In this document: piece after piece, positions 1-6,810 of the stretch | Numbering within the stretch: the stretch's first letter is position 1 | How the letters are laid out: each line of letters begins with the position of its first letter | Source of the DNA: G039029935 sp039029935 | GTDB taxonomy: Bacteria > Chloroflexota > Anaerolineae > Caldilineales > Caldilineaceae | NCBI GenBank assembly: GCA_039029935.1 | Contig: JBCCFC010000577.1 | Span: 1 to 8,424, forward strand | Direction: 5' to 3' | Length of the DNA: 8,424 nucleotides | The notes under the pieces: model-generated | Database searches by the model: none | What the model was told of the DNA's origin: nothing | The model's input: only the letters and a program-made list of their open reading frames with translations | Made by a program: the position numbers and the translations under genes

Positions 1-20
1 ATTTTTTGGTGGCATCTTGA

Positions 21-170
21 GCAGCGGATGTTTTTGTACATTATCCTACAATCATATCATATGCAGTCGAAAAAGCCGAAATAGATTTTTCCCGTATGGA
101 GCAAAATGGTAAGATGATAGCGTACTGGGACGCGATTCATCAGGTTCCAGTGGCAACTACGTCATGGTAA
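21..170 (+). pseudogene. C-terminal fragment of a SnoaL-like (NTF2-fold) protein
   Basis: An open frame of 49 codons runs from just after an in-frame TGA (18-20) to a TAA at 168-170. Its end reads NGKMIAYWDAIHQVP, which closely resembles the C-terminal strand of SnoaL-like polyketide-cyclase/NTF2-fold proteins, where 'ENGKIVEHWDVIQPVP' is typical. The preceding residues (YAVEKAEIDFSRME) also fit the strand before it. The only ATG in the frame lies within the conserved strand and cannot start a folded domain. The in-frame TGA therefore suggests either a frameshifted or truncated relic, or a sequence break near the window edge. The other two forward frames across 1-20 are open, so a frameshift near the TGA is possible. 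If it were intact it would be a small alpha+beta-barrel protein of unpredictable substrate. It lies 59 bp upstream of the oxidoreductase on the same strand. Confidence 0.45.
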
Positions 171-229
171 TATCATAGATTGAGGTGCGATTAGCGTGCT
201 AAAGAAAACAGAACGGAGAAAACAAAGAG

Positions 230-1420
230 ATGAATAAAGTCAAACTGGGTATCATTGGTTTTGGCGCACAGGGTGCGTTTTATGCCAACCTACTTACGGG
301 GCAAAGTCCCTTTCCTGGAATGCCAGCCAGTGGCATCACACCGGACGCGATTGAATTAGGGGCCGTGTGTGATATTGCGCCTGCGGCAAAGGCCACGTGT
401 GCAGAGAAATTCCCTGATGTTCCATTTTTTGAGCAATGGCAGGAAATGGTCACGAGTGGCAGCGTGGATGCCTTTGTAATCACCCTGCCCCATTACATGC
501 ATCCCGAAATTGCGATGTTTGCACTGGATCATGGTCTGCATACGCTGGTAGAGAAACCTGCTGGTGTCTACACAAAGCAAGTCCGTGAAATGAATGAGTT
601 TGCCGCGACCAAGCCGGAGCTAACCTTTGCCATGATGTTTAACCAGCGGACAAGCCCACTCTACCAGCAGTTAAAAGCAATGATCTCATCAGGTGAGCTT
701 GGCAACATTCGTCGCACAAACTGGATCATCAACTCATGGTGGCGTCCACAAAGCTACTATGACCAAAGTGCGTGGCGTGCGACTTGGGGCGGTGAGGGCG
801 GTGGTGTATTGGTCAACCAAGCACCGCACCAACTGGACCTGTGGCAGTGGCTGTGTGGGATGCCAAAGACGATCAGTTCAAAGATCATTTATGGTGCGCA
901 CCGCGATATCACAGTAGACAACGATGTCACCGCTGTGGCCGACTATGGTAACGGCGCAACGGGCGTGTTCATTACCTGTACACACGATGTCATTGGGACA
1001 GATCGGCTAGAGATCGACCTTGATGCGGGCAAGATTGTTGTCGAAAACAGTAAAGTGGCGACCGTGAACCGTCTGAAAGAGCCAGAAGCGGTGATGAATG
1101 ACACCATGTCGATGATGGACGTCGCGCGGATGATGATGAGTGGCAGACAAGACGAGCTATTTACGACGGAGCAAATCGAGGATACCGATGGATGGGGTAA
1201 ACAGCATCTGGCGGTACTGGAAAACTTTGGCAGAAATATCTTGGATGGCACACTCTTGATTGCACCCGGTGCAGATGGCATCAACGGCGTTGCCCTCGCC
1301 AACGCCATACTGCTCTCTAGTTGGCTGGACAAGGAGGTCGAACTGCCTGTCGATGAAGACCTATATCTGGCCGAACTGAACAAGCGGATCGCGGAGGAAG
1401 GCAAGTTCCCGACTCGGTAG
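230..1420 (+). CDS. Gfo/Idh/MocA family NAD(P)-dependent oxidoreductase
   Basis: This is a complete 396-residue protein, the usual length for the family. These cytosolic enzymes oxidise or reduce sugar, inositol or sugar-derivative hydroxyl/keto groups. Residues 5-15 form the first beta-strand and glycine-rich turn of a Rossmann fold (KLGIIGFGAQG, GxGxxG at 10-15). Residues 81-87 (AFVITLP) fit the strand and turn lining the nucleotide site. EKP at 108-110 carries the family's conserved lysine. The C-terminal alpha/beta domain has GGEGGGVLVNQAPHQLD at 187-203, with His200 and Asp203 matching the conserved HxxD of the substrate pocket. The ATG at 230 is preceded by GGAG at 215-218, an 11-nt spacing that is rather long but usable. 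No gene follows on this strand and the next genes converge on it, so it ends its transcription unit. The substrate cannot be predicted. The family call is firm. Confidence 0.96.
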   Translation: MNKVKLGIIGFGAQGAFYANLLTGQSPFPGMPASGITPDAIELGAVCDIAPAAKATCAEKFPDVPFFEQWQEMVTSGSVDAFVITLPHYMHPEIAMFALDHGLHTLVEKPAGVYTKQVREMNEFAATKPELTFAMMFNQRTSPLYQQLKAMISSGELGNIRRTNWIINSWWRPQSYYDQSAWRATWGGEGGGVLVNQAPHQLDLWQWLCGMPKTISSKIIYGAHRDITVDNDVTAVADYGNGATGVFITCTHDVIGTDRLEIDLDAGKIVVENSKVATVNRLKEPEAVMNDTMSMMDVARMMMSGRQDELFTTEQIEDTDGWGKQHLAVLENFGRNILDGTLLIAPGADGINGVALANAILLSSWLDKEVELPVDEDLYLAELNKRIAEEGKFPTR

Positions 1421-1433
1421 TCAGCCCGAAAAG

Positions 1434-1479
1434 TAGGACTTATGTATTGTACCTTTCGCCCATCAATGCACAAGTCCTA
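1434..1479. terminator. Long hairpin between convergent genes, possible terminator
   Basis: TAGGACTT (1434-1441) pairs with AAGTCCTA (1472-1479). After a 1x1 mismatch, TGTATTG (1443-1449) pairs with CAATGCA (1464-1470) with one G-T pair, leaving a 14-nt loop. It sits in the 82-bp gap between the oxidoreductase and brnA, where a bidirectional terminator is expected. A four-T run follows the stem only when read on the minus strand (CTTTTC, 1428-1433), so termination of the brnTA transcript is the better-supported use. The stem is not GC-rich, so efficiency is uncertain. Confidence 0.5.
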
Positions 1480-1502
1480 TAAATATAGTAACGAGTCATG
1501 GT

Positions 1503-1790
1503 TTAAGGTGTTGCGACAGCAGAAGATTGTATCTGCCTCTCCATATAGAGACGGAGAACAGCATTCATACGAGTCTGATATCCTGCGCCCTGCGCCTTAA
1601 ACCACTCTAGTACATCTGCATCAATACGTATAGAAATCATGGGCTTACTCTTTGGCAAACGTAATTCACCTTGTGTAAAGAACGTCTCATCCAAAGGGGG
1701 AATGTCGCTTGTGTCGATTTCATCATCGCTCATCGCTTCCAGTCTAGCCCAGTCAGTTTTTGAGTTTTTGTTCAAACCATCTCCGTTCAT
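1503..1790 (-). CDS. brnA: BrnA family antitoxin
   Basis: This 95-residue protein is the antitoxin of a type II BrnT/BrnA toxin-antitoxin module. It should bind and neutralise BrnT and repress the operon as a DNA-binding dimer. The N-terminal part contains TDWARLEAMSDDEIDTSDIP (13-32), the hallmark toxin-wrapping segment of the family. ELRLPKSKPMISIRIDADVLEWFKAQ is the beta-strand/helix-A part of a ribbon-helix-helix domain, and GYQTRMNAVLRLYMERQ is its second helix. The length is typical. The start overlaps the end of brnT by 38 bp, which implies coupled translation. GAAAGG (1800-1805) lies 9 nt upstream of the ATG and serves as the ribosome-binding site inside brnT. Toxin first and antitoxin second is the standard brnTA order. 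The gene ends just before the hairpin at 1434-1479. Confidence 0.93.
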   Translation of the reverse strand: MNGDGLNKNSKTDWARLEAMSDDEIDTSDIPPLDETFFTQGELRLPKSKPMISIRIDADVLEWFKAQGAGYQTRMNAVLRLYMERQIQSSAVATP

Positions 1791-2031
1791 TTTTTAATGC
1801 CTTTCTCGCCGAAATTATGCGAATCATATCATCTTTTATTTCAACATAAATGACAATCACAACAATATTTCCTAGATAACCTGTACATTTCCAACGGATT
1901 TCGTCATAGTCTTCTCGATCATCGACCCTCGCCACAATGGGACCATCGAAGACGCGATAAACATCATTGAAATCAATGCCATGTTTGCGGATATTCGTTT
2001 GGTTTTTATATTCATCCCATGTGAAATTCAT
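1753..2031 (-). CDS. brnT: BrnT family ribonuclease toxin
   Basis: This 92-residue protein is the toxin of the brnTA module. BrnT proteins have a RelE-like fold and cleave RNA, so unneutralised toxin blocks translation. Family signatures visible in order are FTWDEYKNQTNIRKHGIDF (3-21), DDREDYDEIRW in the middle, and RIISARKALKNERRWFE near the C-terminus. The frame is open for 24 more codons upstream, to an ATG at 2103. I place the start at the ATG at 2031 because the family begins at this FxWDExKxxxNxxKHGI segment and the promoter (-35 at 2062-2067, -10 at 2039-2044) lies inside the longer version. Only GAG, four bases upstream, resembles an SD. All motif positions look intact, so the toxin is probably functional. 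The module is visibly more AT-rich than the flanking large genes, which would fit acquisition by transfer. Confidence 0.93.
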   Translation of the reverse strand: MNFTWDEYKNQTNIRKHGIDFNDVYRVFDGPIVARVDDREDYDEIRWKCTGYLGNIVVIVIYVEIKDDMIRIISARKALKNERRWFEQKLKN

Positions 2032-2038
2032 AAACTCT

Positions 2039-2067
2039 ATTTTACATCTGTATATACACTTTGTCAA
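2039..2067 (-). promoter_or_regulatory. brnTA promoter, probably giving a leaderless mRNA
   Basis: Read on the minus strand, TTGACA (2067-2062), a 17-bp spacer and TAAAAT (2044-2039) form a near-consensus sigma-70 promoter. The -10 box ends seven bases before the brnT ATG at 2031. A start about seven bases downstream of the -10 would fall at or next to the A of the ATG, leaving essentially no leader. Confidence 0.75.
2049..2058. promoter_or_regulatory. Palindromic candidate operator in the brnTA promoter spacer
   Basis: TGTATATACA is a perfect 10-bp palindrome lying wholly between the -35 and -10 boxes. BrnA-type ribbon-helix-helix antitoxins, alone or with BrnT, repress their own promoters by binding short palindromes. 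A site here would block RNA polymerase directly. The assignment rests on symmetry and position only. Confidence 0.5.
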
Positions 2068-2196
2068 TACGTTGAAAAAGTTTGGCGAACGAGATGTAGA
2101 CAACCAAAGTTGCGGCTTGGTATGAAAATGGTCAGATTATGTAAGCCTAACAGTTCAGTTTGATCGTGAGTTAAAAACAAGTATTGAGGGTGTACC

Positions 2197-2252
2197 AAAA
2201 ATCGGTGGGTCGATAATCAGTACTAACAATACCGATTACCAACCCACCGATT
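2197..2252 (-). terminator. Intrinsic terminator of the CHRD/Spondin_N gene
   Basis: On the minus strand, ACCCACCGATT pairs perfectly with AATCGGTGGGT (2200-2210 with 2242-2252). The stem continues inward through GATAATC (2212-2218) against GATTACC (2234-2240) and AGTA (2219-2222) against TACC (2230-2233), leaving a 7-nt loop. The non-Watson-Crick positions (2211/2241, 2213/2239, 2219/2233) become G-U pairs only in minus-strand RNA, so the roughly 23-bp stem is strand-specific. A run of five U (2201-2197) overlaps the foot of the stem. It begins 28 bp after the stop codon at 2281-2283. Confidence 0.85.
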
Positions 2253-2260
2253 ACCGACCT
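2231..2260. repeat. 15-bp tandem direct repeat within the terminator region
   Basis: ACCGATTACCAACCC (2231-2245) is followed directly by ACCGATTACCGACCT (2246-2260), 13 of 15 bases identical. The repeat contributes the left arms (minus-strand sense) of the terminator stem, so the long hairpin may have arisen by local duplication. Confidence 0.8.
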
Positions 2261-2280
2261 ACGGGGCTACTGAAAACCAA

Positions 2281-5200
2281 CTATCGGGTCATAATCAACG
2301 GAATATAGACCGTGCGCTCAAGCACTGGTTCATCCACAACATCCAACGCTGTGGGGTCCTGTGGCGTCACTGTCACCCGCAGCACATCTGCAGCGGTGAA
2401 GTACGTCCATGCACCTGCGTTAGCGATGGTCACGTTGCCACTGCCTTCGCTTGGCCCCGTGTTTGGCCCCGCTTGGCGTGGTGCTTGGTCGGGACCAGCC
2501 GCACCTGCTTGGTTAAGCTCTGTGCCCGCATCCCAAGCAATCAGGTCAGCAGCGATGTCGGCGGCGATGTCGGCTTCGCTGCGACGCTCACCTGCTTCAT
2601 CGACCAGACGGATGCCCTCTGGACCAAAGGCCAAGAATGTGTCGTTTGATGGCACAATCATGGAGGCGATGGTCAGATATGGATGGGCAGCACTGGCTGT
2701 CACCATGAAACTGTAGGAACCGCCATCGGTGATTGGACCAGCAGCGTCTCCGCCGACAGGAATCGCTCGTGCGCCAGATGAACCAACACCCACTGCACTG
2801 CTCAATTCACCCAACAGAATCTCTACATTGCCATCCTCAGAAATCGCTTCCAAGCCCGGTGACGCTGGCGCACCCGTCTCAAAGAGTGTGTACTGTCCAT
2901 TATGCGTGGCATAGACAACTGGTGTCAGGAGACCAGGGAAGGCTGTGCCACCGCTGGTGTTGCTCAATGTCACGATGAATGAGCCAGGCTGTGCGCCATG
3001 CGTAATGGTCAGGTCTGCAAAGCCGCCAGCAACGCTCGTGTTCGTTGCACGGGCCGAGGCTGGTGTCATCAAATCATTGGTGCTGTCATTGTAGATGCGC
3101 ACACCGCTGATTGGGTCAGCATCACCCGTGTTGGCCGCTGCCTGACGAGGTGCTTGGTTTGGACCGACACCCGGAACCTCATTGGCCTCTGTGCCTGCAT
3201 CCCATGTTGCCAGTTTACCCGCAACATCAGCCATTACATCTGCTGCCGAGCGTGCGTTGCCGTCCATGTCCATCAGTGCCACACCGTGTGGACCAAAGCC
3301 CAAGAAGACATCGTTGCTCTCGACCACCATCATGGCGATGCTCAGGTAAGGCGTGTCCGCCGTTGGTGTCACGCTAAAGGTGTATGATTCACCTGGACCT
3401 GCTGGACCTGGGTCAGCATCTGGTCGTTGGTCAGTGATTGGCTGCGCACCGACCATACCCGTGCCTGCTGCACCTGTATGCTCTTCAACCAATCCGCCTG
3501 GCCCACCATCTTCTGCCAATGCTTCCAGTCCCGCTGAGGCCATTTCACCTGTTGTGAAGAGTGACCACGTGCTGTCATGCGTGGCGTAGAAGACTGGTGC
3601 AATTGGCGTCGTGATTGTGCCATGATCGGCGGAGTTGTTGGTGACAACAAAGGTGTATGTGCCACCCTCTTCGGTCACAGCGATGTCTACGATGCCACCT
3701 GGTGTTGGATAGCTACGTGTGCTGTTGACAAAGGCCGAGACGCCGCGCTCGCTTGGACCTGTGTTTGGACCACTCTGGCGTGGTGCTTGGTTTGGTCCCG
3801 TGTAGAGTGCCTCGTCACGCTCTGTACCTGCATTCCAGATGTCAAGCATGTCGCTGATGTCGCCGCTGATAGGGTTGCCGTCGATGTTAAAGAGTTCGAT
3901 GCCTGTGTCGGCTGGCCCAATAAAGAGGTCGTTTGACTGTACCAACATGGTGGCAAAGGAAAGCCTTGATGCATCGGTCGTTGTCGTGACCATAAACTCA
4001 TAGGCTTCGCCGGGCAGCAGTGGGCCAGGACCTTCCGCACCGCTTGGGGTATTGAAGACACCTGATGAGGCTACACCAGCGCGAGTACCCAAGGCACTGC
4101 TCAACCCAGATGGGTCGCCATCTTCGGCCAACGCTTCCAATCCTTGACCGCGATCTGGTTTGTCCGCAGAGAAGAGTGGTCGGCTGGCATCATGGACAGC
4201 CCAGACACCGGGTGCAAATGGGCTTGGCAATACGCTGTCGCCAGAAACATTCTCAAGACGAATCATAAAGGTCGTCACATCTTGTGTGGCATCAGTTGGT
4301 AACGTGTCGTCGGCTTCCATTGTCAACACATCGGGCAGTGACATGACAGAGATACGCACAACCTCGTCGGCTTCTGGATAATCCCACACAGCGTCATCAA
4401 GCACAGTGACAGTGCCGCTACCTTCATCCGCACCTGTGTTTGGTCCCGCTTGGTTTGGTGCTTGGTCTGGACCCGCCGCACCGGCTTGGTTGCGCTCTGT
4501 ACCTGCATCCCAAGCGATAAATTCGGCAGCAATGTCGGCAGCAATGTCTTCCTCGCTACGTCGTTCGCCCGCTTCATCCAACAGTGGAATGCCGACTGGA
4601 CCAAAGGCCAAGAAGGTGTCGTTGGAGGGCACAATCATTGAGGCCAAGCTCAAGTAGCGATGGTCTGCATCGACTGTGATGGTGGCTTCATAAGAACCGC
4701 CTGCCGTGATAGGACCATCACCCTGTACGCCAGAGGACAGAACACCGTCAGCAGCGTCAAATTCTGTCAACAACGTGGCTGGGTCGCCATCTTCTGCAAT
4801 GGATTCGAGTCCGGCAGAAGCTGCTTCGCCAGTGGTGAAGAGCGTGTAGGTTGCGTCATGAACGGCCCACGCCATTGGTGTGAGGATACCGGGATAGACG
4901 GTGGTGTCACTGGTGTTGGCTAAGGTAATGTCAAATGAGAGTGGGTCCGCACCATGTGTGATGGTCAAGTCTGCAAATCCGCCTGCAACACTGGTATTTG
5001 TCGCACGTGCGGCTGACTGTGCCAGATCGTTGGTGGCATCGCTGTAGATGCGTACGCCTGTGATTGGGTCGGCGTCGCCTGTGTTGGCAGCAGCTTGACG
5101 TGGTGCTTGGTTGACACCGACACCCGGTACTTCATTGGCCTCTGTACCAGCATCCCAAACGGCCAACATGCGGTCGAAGTCCGCTTCAATCGCCTCGGCA

Positions 5201-6795
5201 GAACGTGCATGACCTGCACCATCCAACAACTTCACACCATGTTCGTCAAAGGCAAGGAAGGCGTCGTTGGTTTGCACAACCATCATGGCAATGCTCAAAT
5301 ATGGATACGCAATCGTGGGCGTGACAGCAAAACTATAGGACTCACCTGGACCCGCTGGACCTGGGTCATCACCTGGACGTTGCACGGTAATCGGCTGCGC
5401 ACCGACCATGCCTGTACCCTCTGCATCCGTATGTTCACCGACCAATCCCCCTGGTCCACCGTCTTCTGCCAGTGCTTCAAGTCCGGCTGATGCATCCTGT
5501 CCCGTTTGGAAGAAAGACCATGCACCGCTGTGGGTGGCGTAGAAAACTGGGGCAATGGGTGTGTTAATCGAACCGCTGGTGGCCGATACATTTTCAATAT
5601 CAATCGTGAAAACACCAGCGTCTTCGGTCACGGTCACGTCAACGATGCCACCTGCCAAAGGCAAGCTGCGTGTGCTGTTGGTGAACGCTGAAACGACACC
5701 CTCTGCTGCACCTGTGTTGCCCTCTGCCTGACGTGGTGCTTGGTTGGGTCCCATACCCGGTGCTTCGTTGACTTCGGTTCCCGCATCCCACAGTGGGAAT
5801 TGCTCGGTTACATCACCATGAATCGGGTTGCCTTCTTCATCAAAGAGCGCAATGCCTGTGTCTGACGGAGCGACAAAGATGTCGTTACTCTGGACCAACA
5901 TGTTGGCAAGTGATAGATAATCGCCCGGTTGCGCCACCACTTGGAAGTGATAGGCTCCACCCGGGAAGATTGGACCAGGGTCAGTTGCACCCACTGGAAC
6001 CGCATAGGCTCCGCTCATGGAAACGCCTTCCATCGCGGCAACGGCTGCAGCCAAATCAGCAACGCCACCATCTTCGGCCAGTGCTTCCAGCCCCATGCCA
6101 CGATCTGCTGTGCCTGTCTCAAAGAATGGCATGACATCTCCACCATGCACGGCATAGACGCCCGGTGCAAATGGTGTGTGCAGGTCGCTGCTGCCAGAAA
6201 CATTTTCGACTGTCACCATGAACACTGTGCCCGCAGGGTTCAGCTGCCCACGAATCGCTCCACCTGGGAAGTCAGCGTTGTGGATGTTGACATAGTACTG
6301 TGATGGATTGTCGATGATGGTGTTGATGGTCTCAGCATCGCTGGTTGCACAGCCCTGGGCAGCACCAGCAGCATCACCAAAGAGCGCAATGGCAACACCG
6401 CCTGAGCTATCTTCCGCACCTTCATGGATGTGGCCTGCGCTTGGGTCAGCGATATGGCTGGTCATCAGTTCATAACAGACCGTGCCGCCCACTGGATCCA
6501 ATGCCAGATGGATGACACCATAGCCGTTAGGGTCGCCGGGGCCGGGAATTTCGGTTGCACCCGCCAGTGAGACGGTCAAGTAGGTCGCTGAGGCGGGGGC
6601 GACGATGGCGTTAGGCGTGAAATTTGGGGCTGCTGCATGGGCTGATGGGGCAAGGCTTGGTAGTAGTGGTACAAGCCCAAGAATCAGTGCTAGGCTCAAT
6701 GTTAATGTCTTTGTCAGTGTCTTTGTCAGGGTCTTTCTCACTAGGGGGCGGAATCGTTTCTTCCCTGTTTGAATCCGCTTACTAAAATGGTTCAC
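2281..6795 (-). CDS. Secreted CHRD protein with six Spondin_N-like domains
   Basis: The protein has 1504 residues from the GTG at 6795; an in-frame ATG at 6825 would add ten. GGGAGGG (6804-6810) lies 8 nt before the GTG, whereas the ATG has no good SD, so I chose the GTG. A basic N-region, a hydrophobic core (LSLALILGLVPLLP) and AHA^AA near residue 54 form a Sec signal peptide. Residues 71-185 are a CHRD domain (GHIHEGAE, YYVNIHNADFPGGAIRGQL). Six Spondin_N-like domains follow at about 191-370, 395-580, 619-800, 842-1020, 1047-1230 and 1272-1455. Each has a TP.AP..(Y/W)A.H strand, GLEALAEDG or a close variant (235, 438, 662, 885, 1089, 1314), a (Q/P/E)(S/T)ND motif and W(D/N)AGTE before a PNQAPRQ-like linker. 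No enzyme motif is visible. The C-terminus is TVYIPLIMTR. An extracellular or cell-surface structural or adhesive role is inferred. Most bacterial Spondin_N proteins I know of have one copy of the domain, so six is unusual. Confidence 0.9.
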   Translation of the reverse strand: MNHFSKRIQTGKKRFRPLVRKTLTKTLTKTLTLSLALILGLVPLLPSLAPSAHAAAPNFTPNAIVAPASATYLTVSLAGATEIPGPGDPNGYGVIHLALDPVGGTVCYELMTSHIADPSAGHIHEGAEDSSGGVAIALFGDAAGAAQGCATSDAETINTIIDNPSQYYVNIHNADFPGGAIRGQLNPAGTVFMVTVENVSGSSDLHTPFAPGVYAVHGGDVMPFFETGTADRGMGLEALAEDGGVADLAAAVAAMEGVSMSGAYAVPVGATDPGPIFPGGAYHFQVVAQPGDYLSLANMLVQSNDIFVAPSDTGIALFDEEGNPIHGDVTEQFPLWDAGTEVNEAPGMGPNQAPRQAEGNTGAAEGVVSAFTNSTRSLPLAGGIVDVTVTEDAGVFTIDIENVSATSGSINTPIAPVFYATHSGAWSFFQTGQDASAGLEALAEDGGPGGLVGEHTDAEGTGMVGAQPITVQRPGDDPGPAGPGESYSFAVTPTIAYPYLSIAMMVVQTNDAFLAFDEHGVKLLDGAGHARSAEAIEADFDRMLAVWDAGTEANEVPGVGVNQAPRQAAANTGDADPITGVRIYSDATNDLAQSAARATNTSVAGGFADLTITHGADPLSFDITLANTSDTTVYPGILTPMAWAVHDATYTLFTTGEAASAGLESIAEDGDPATLLTEFDAADGVLSSGVQGDGPITAGGSYEATITVDADHRYLSLASMIVPSNDTFLAFGPVGIPLLDEAGERRSEEDIAADIAAEFIAWDAGTERNQAGAAGPDQAPNQAGPNTGADEGSGTVTVLDDAVWDYPEADEVVRISVMSLPDVLTMEADDTLPTDATQDVTTFMIRLENVSGDSVLPSPFAPGVWAVHDASRPLFSADKPDRGQGLEALAEDGDPSGLSSALGTRAGVASSGVFNTPSGAEGPGPLLPGEAYEFMVTTTTDASRLSFATMLVQSNDLFIGPADTGIELFNIDGNPISGDISDMLDIWNAGTERDEALYTGPNQAPRQSGPNTGPSERGVSAFVNSTRSYPTPGGIVDIAVTEEGGTYTFVVTNNSADHGTITTPIAPVFYATHDSTWSLFTTGEMASAGLEALAEDGGPGGLVEEHTGAAGTGMVGAQPITDQRPDADPGPAGPGESYTFSVTPTADTPYLSIAMMVVESNDVFLGFGPHGVALMDMDGNARSAADVMADVAGKLATWDAGTEANEVPGVGPNQAPRQAAANTGDADPISGVRIYNDSTNDLMTPASARATNTSVAGGFADLTITHGAQPGSFIVTLSNTSGGTAFPGLLTPVVYATHNGQYTLFETGAPASPGLEAISEDGNVEILLGELSSAVGVGSSGARAIPVGGDAAGPITDGGSYSFMVTASAAHPYLTIASMIVPSNDTFLAFGPEGIRLVDEAGERRSEADIAADIAADLIAWDAGTELNQAGAAGPDQAPRQAGPNTGPSEGSGNVTIANAGAWTYFTAADVLRVTVTPQDPTALDVVDEPVLERTVYIPLIMTR
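2365..4272 (-). repeat. Internal super-repeat, copy 2 (Spondin_N domains A2-B2-C2 plus linker)
   Basis: This is the second copy of the three-domain block. The offset from copy 1 grows from 651 to 659 codons inside the C domain, because C2 carries an 8-residue insertion around RAIPVGGD. It ends with GSGNVTI...WTYF.AADVLRVTV, the counterpart of the segment closing copy 1. In copy 1 that segment leads into a new A domain, but here it leads into the C-terminal tail. DNA similarity between the copies remains obvious by eye, for example around 2461-2580 against 4438-4560. Confidence 0.85.
4273..6225 (-). repeat. Internal super-repeat, copy 1 (Spondin_N domains A1-B1-C1 plus linker)
   Basis: This N-terminal three-domain block is matched by the block at 2365-4272 at a constant offset of 651 codons through most of its length. 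Position-specific words are shared only by equivalent domains: GPGGLV.EHT..(A)GTGMVGAQPIT in both B domains, ARATNTSVAGGFADLTITHGA before both C domains, and ERRSE.DIAADIAA near the end of both C domains. The block closes with a short segment, GSGTVTV...WDY..ADEVVRISV. This pattern means a whole A-B-C block was duplicated, rather than six units arising one at a time. Confidence 0.85.
6707..6742 (-). repeat. 12-bp x 3 tandem repeat in the signal peptide
   Basis: GTCTTTGTCAGT, GTCTTTGTCAGG and GTCTTTCTCACT (plus-strand sense) follow one another without gaps. They encode three KTLT units just before the hydrophobic core of the signal peptide. Because the unit is a multiple of three, copy-number change would lengthen or shorten the charged N-region without breaking the frame. 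Confidence 0.9.
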
Positions 6796-6810
6796 GTTAC
6801 ATACCCTCCC
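6793..6810 (-). promoter_or_regulatory. Ribosome-binding site deciding a GTG start
   Basis: On the minus strand GGGAGGG (6810-6804), eight bases and then GTG (6795-6793) form a strong SD plus start in the frame of the large secreted protein. The spacer contains an out-of-frame ATG followed immediately by TAA. The in-frame ATG at 6825 lies upstream of this SD and just past a hairpin, with no comparable SD of its own. Confidence 0.7.

Noticed and set aside
943..1473. A 176-codon minus-strand open frame inside the oxidoreductase gene
   Set aside because: It is antisense to a well-supported gene, is serine-rich with no recognisable motif, and has no SD or promoter; it is a shadow frame.
2032..2103. 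N-terminal extension of BrnT to an ATG at 2103
   Set aside because: It would swallow a near-consensus promoter and precede the conserved family N-terminus by 24 residues unlike BrnT proteins.
2312..5691. Many plus-strand and alternative minus-strand open frames of 60-134 codons across the secreted-protein gene
   Set aside because: They recur at equivalent places in both super-repeat copies, as expected of shadows of a low-stop, repetitive coding sequence, and show no independent motifs.
2365..6225. CRISPR-like array suggested by regularly recurring similar words
   Set aside because: Repeat spacing is about 600-675 bp and the repeats translate into protein domains; they are coding repeats.
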